8,466 nucleotides of DNA from CAZTJA01 sp964613745 (GTDB lineage: Bacteria; Desulfobacterota; Desulfomonilia; Desulfomonilales; Desulfomonilaceae): NCBI GenBank assembly GCA_964613745.1, contig CAZTJA010000125.1, forward strand, positions 1 through 8,466. Direction: 5' to 3'. The notes under the pieces are model-generated. The model was not told where the DNA came from, searched no databases, and was given only the letters and a program-made list of their open reading frames with translations. Both the position numbers and the translations under genes were made by a program. This document shows positions 6,076 to 8,466 of the stretch, in pieces (positions within the stretch are counted from its first letter, which is position 1; every line of letters begins with the position of its first letter).

Positions 6076-8466
6076 TTAATGAGGTGCTTGCTGGACTCTC
6101 TTCAGCGGACTCCCGTCCAGAGCTTCCGCTTGAGCATTTTCAAGCTTTTTAATGTCCTCAGGTGTCAATTGAGGCCGATCTACATTGATTGTCAGCTTGT
6201 TCAGCTTTGCTGTCAACGGGAACGGAGGCTTGTAGTCCTGATCATTTACACCCGTCAATGTATCCGATCCTATATCAAAGCTTTCGTCCCATTGGAGAAT
6301 CATTGGCAATGTATGCGGCATGCTGATAGTTTGAGCTTCTTTGCCGTCAACCTTGAGCGTCCCGGTTCCTGAACGGCCTAAACCACTCATATTGTTAAAT
6401 GCCAGCGTGCCGACACCAAGGCCGTCATACTTGAAATCGAATTCGATAATATGTTTTCCTGGTGTGAGCTGAGGACCCTCCCATTTGACCCGCTTCAAAT
6501 CTATAAGGTTCCAGAGGAACACCGGTTTACTCTCGACGAGATAAAAACCGTAGCCTCCGAATCGCCCACCTGATGTAAGGATCATCCCTTCGGCCCCGCC
6601 TTCGGGTACCTCAATGTCCGCTGAAATACTGTAAGAACTGTTGAGCAGGAAAGGTGAATCACCCTGTGGCAGTCCCGTCATTGGTCTCGTATAAACGAAC
6701 TCATTACGACCTGCAGTTATATTTGGACGCGGAGCAACTATACGAGCGGCAACGGAAGCATCGAGTGGGAAAACCTGATATTTTTTTGCTTCCTCGATGA
6801 ACATGGCCTTCATGTCTTTGATCTTATCAGGAAACTTATCGGCAAGATTCTGTGATTGACTGAAATCCGTATTCAAATTGTAGAGTTCGAGAACTTCTTT
6901 GTTGAGGGGATCCGGATTCGCTTCACCGAACGCCTCCCAAGGCGCCCGATTTACCTGGGTGCTTAGCAGCCATCCTTCATGATATAAAGCCCATTGGCCC
7001 ATCATTTCAAAGTATTGAGTCTTGTGTCGAGACGGCACTTTGGCATTGCTCGCATCAAAGGTGTACGCCAAACTTGTGCCCTCGATCGGAGCTTGCTTTA
7101 TGCCGTCAACATATTCGGGTGCAGGAATTCCGGAGACCTCCAAGATTGTCGGCACAATATCGATAATATGACAAAACTGATCACGGTGTCCCCCCTTCTC
7201 CTTGATTCGATTAGGCCAAGAGATCACCATTCCCTGACGAATGCCTCCGAGTCTTGATGCGTTTTGCTTAAACCAGGTAAACGGTGTGTCGAATGCCCAA
7301 GACCAACCGGCAGACATATGGTTGTAGGTCTGCTCGGTTCCCCACACGTCGTACCATTTCATCTGAAGATCGACCGGCACGGAGACTCCGTTAAAAAACG
7401 CCACTTCATTTGGGGTGCCTAAGGGCCCTCCCTCTGCGCTGGTTCCGTTATCTCCATTGATGTAGATTATTAAAGTGTTGTCCAGTTTTCCGATGTCTTC
7501 AACGGCTTTGATTACTCTGCCGATCTCGTGATCGTTGTATGCAGCGTAGGCTGCAAAAACTTCTACCTGTTTTATGTAGAGTTTTTTCTCGTCAGGAGTG
7601 CAATCATCCCAATTCTTGATGACATTTGTCGGCCATGCTTCCAATTTGGTATCAGCGGGAATAACACCTAAACGTTTCTGATTTTCATATATCCGCTCTC
7701 GAAGTTTGTTCCAGCCATCGTCAAATAAATGCATGGCCTGAATCTTTTCGACCCATTCCTTGGTTGGATGATGCGGCGCATGAGTAGCTCCGGGGGCGTA
7801 TTTAATGAAGAACGGCTTACGTGGATCCGTTTGATGTATACGATGGATATAATCTATGGCCTCATCTGCCATAGCAGTTGTTAGGTTCCAGCCGGGTTTA
7901 CCTTCAAAAGGATATATCTGCGTGGTGTTACGGAATAGATTTGGCTGCCACTGGTTGGCGTCTCCACCAACAAATCCGTAAAAATACTCAAATCCCATTC
8001 CCGTAGGCCATTGGTCGAAGGGCCCTACTTGGCTTGCTGCGAAAGCAGGCGTGTTGTGGTCTTTGCCGAACCAGGACGTTGCATATCCATTTTCGAGCAG
8101 TATACGACCGATGGTAGCCTTGTCCTTTGAGATGATGCTGTTGTATCCGGGAAATCCAGTGGACTGTTCCGAAATGACACCGAAACCCACCGAATGATGA
8201 TTGCGTCCGGTTATCAAAGCAGCGCGAGTAGGAGAACAGAGCGCAGTGGAATGGATGTTGTTGTACCTCAGTCCATTTTCGGCAACTCGATCCATGACGG
8301 GCGTCGGAATAACTCCGCCGAAAGTGCTTGGCACGCCGAATCCGGCATCATCCGTGATGATCAAGAGAATGTTTGGAGCTTCTTTAGGAGGGACTACACG
8401 AGGTGCCCACCAATATTTGGATTCCAAAGCACCGTCTTTAATTACGCCGCCAAACGGCGGATCAGG
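6076..8466 (-). CDS. Arylsulfatase (Cys-type, formylglycine-dependent), 5' partial
   Basis: Sulfate-ester hydrolase of the alkaline-phosphatase superfamily; 796 residues are visible. No start is visible: the frame stays open to the window edge. The residues before the TTG at 8427 (PDPPFGGVIKDGA) match the conserved N-terminal lead-in of this subfamily, so that TTG is an internal Leu codon. Counting from the edge, D39-D40 (IITDDAGFG) and D339-N340 (NGDNGTS) should bind the metal ion. C77-S-P-T-R81 is the signature in which Cys becomes formylglycine. K135 and H137 (GKDHNTP), H229 (HAPHHP) and K400 (FKQNASRLGG) complete the active site, so all expected catalytic residues are present. After the catalytic and ELYNLNTDFSQSQNLA segments, about 605-765 form a beta-rich, LamG/jelly-roll-like C-terminal domain. 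The protein is longer than Pseudomonas AtsA (about 536 residues) and resembles the roughly 780-residue long class, such as mycobacterial AtsD. The substrate is not readable; export cannot be judged without the N-terminus. Confidence 0.95.
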   Translation of the reverse strand, partial: PDPPFGGVIKDGALESKYWWAPRVVPPKEAPNILLIITDDAGFGVPSTFGGVIPTPVMDRVAENGLRYNNIHSTALCSPTRAALITGRNHHSVGFGVISEQSTGFPGYNSIISKDKATIGRILLENGYATSWFGKDHNTPAFAASQVGPFDQWPTGMGFEYFYGFVGGDANQWQPNLFRNTTQIYPFEGKPGWNLTTAMADEAIDYIHRIHQTDPRKPFFIKYAPGATHAPHHPTKEWVEKIQAMHLFDDGWNKLRERIYENQKRLGVIPADTKLEAWPTNVIKNWDDCTPDEKKLYIKQVEVFAAYAAYNDHEIGRVIKAVEDIGKLDNTLIIYINGDNGTSAEGGPLGTPNEVAFFNGVSVPVDLQMKWYDVWGTEQTYNHMSAGWSWAFDTPFTWFKQNASRLGGIRQGMVISWPNRIKEKGGHRDQFCHIIDIVPTILEVSGIPAPEYVDGIKQAPIEGTSLAYTFDASNAKVPSRHKTQYFEMMGQWALYHEGWLLSTQVNRAPWEAFGEANPDPLNKEVLELYNLNTDFSQSQNLADKFPDKIKDMKAMFIEEAKKYQVFPLDASVAARIVAPRPNITAGRNEFVYTRPMTGLPQGDSPFLLNSSYSISADIEVPEGGAEGMILTSGGRFGGYGFYLVESKPVFLWNLIDLKRVKWEGPQLTPGKHIIEFDFKYDGLGVGTLAFNNMSGLGRSGTGTLKVDGKEAQTISMPHTLPMILQWDESFDIGSDTLTGVNDQDYKPPFPLTAKLNKLTINVDRPQLTPEDIKKLENAQAEALDGSPLKRVQQAPH

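Noticed and set aside
8425..8427. TTG as the start of the sulfatase
   Set aside because: The frame stays open to the edge, and the residues before it (PDPPFGG) belong to the conserved lead-in of this sulfatase group, so it is an internal Leu codon.

Overview
The window carries four clear protein genes, all on the minus strand. Read in the direction of transcription (high to low coordinates) they are: a large Cys-type arylsulfatase cut at its 5' end by the window edge; a MscS-family mechanosensitive channel with a signal peptide and a long periplasmic domain; and a periplasmic adaptor plus RND pump pair of the AcrA/AcrB (MexA/MexB) type, the pump cut at its 3' end by the window edge. There are no RNA genes, CRISPR arrays, insertion sequences or phage genes that I can see.

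The organism is a Gram-negative bacterium: it has a lipoprotein adaptor, a tripartite efflux pump and periplasmic enzymes. Intermediate base composition, TTG start use and the style of the long sulfatase and the MscS protein fit a deltaproteobacterium (Desulfobacterota, for example a Syntrophobacter/Desulfomonile-like lineage). This is an impression from the proteins, not a proof.

Layout: 6076-8466 sulfatase; 5871-6075 intergenic, with a 9-bp GC-rich hairpin probably ending sulfatase transcription and a weak promoter with an inverted repeat before the channel gene; 4212-5870 channel, using a TTG start with a good Shine-Dalgarno; 3781-4211 mostly non-coding, holding one doubtful 77-codon ORF, short repeats and a good sigma70-type promoter (TTGACC, 17 nt, GATACT) for the efflux operon; 2602-3780 adaptor; 1-2589 pump.

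The adaptor and pump are 12 nt apart, with a Shine-Dalgarno in the gap, and are clearly one operon. The adaptor carries the R-x3-L-x6-S hairpin-tip motif used for docking to TolC-type channels, so a TolC-like outer-membrane protein is expected, either beyond the left edge or elsewhere in the genome. The sulfatase and the channel appear to be independent units that only share the strand. I found no convincing new biological system; the findings are modest points about starts, regulation, pump specificity and sulfatase maturation.
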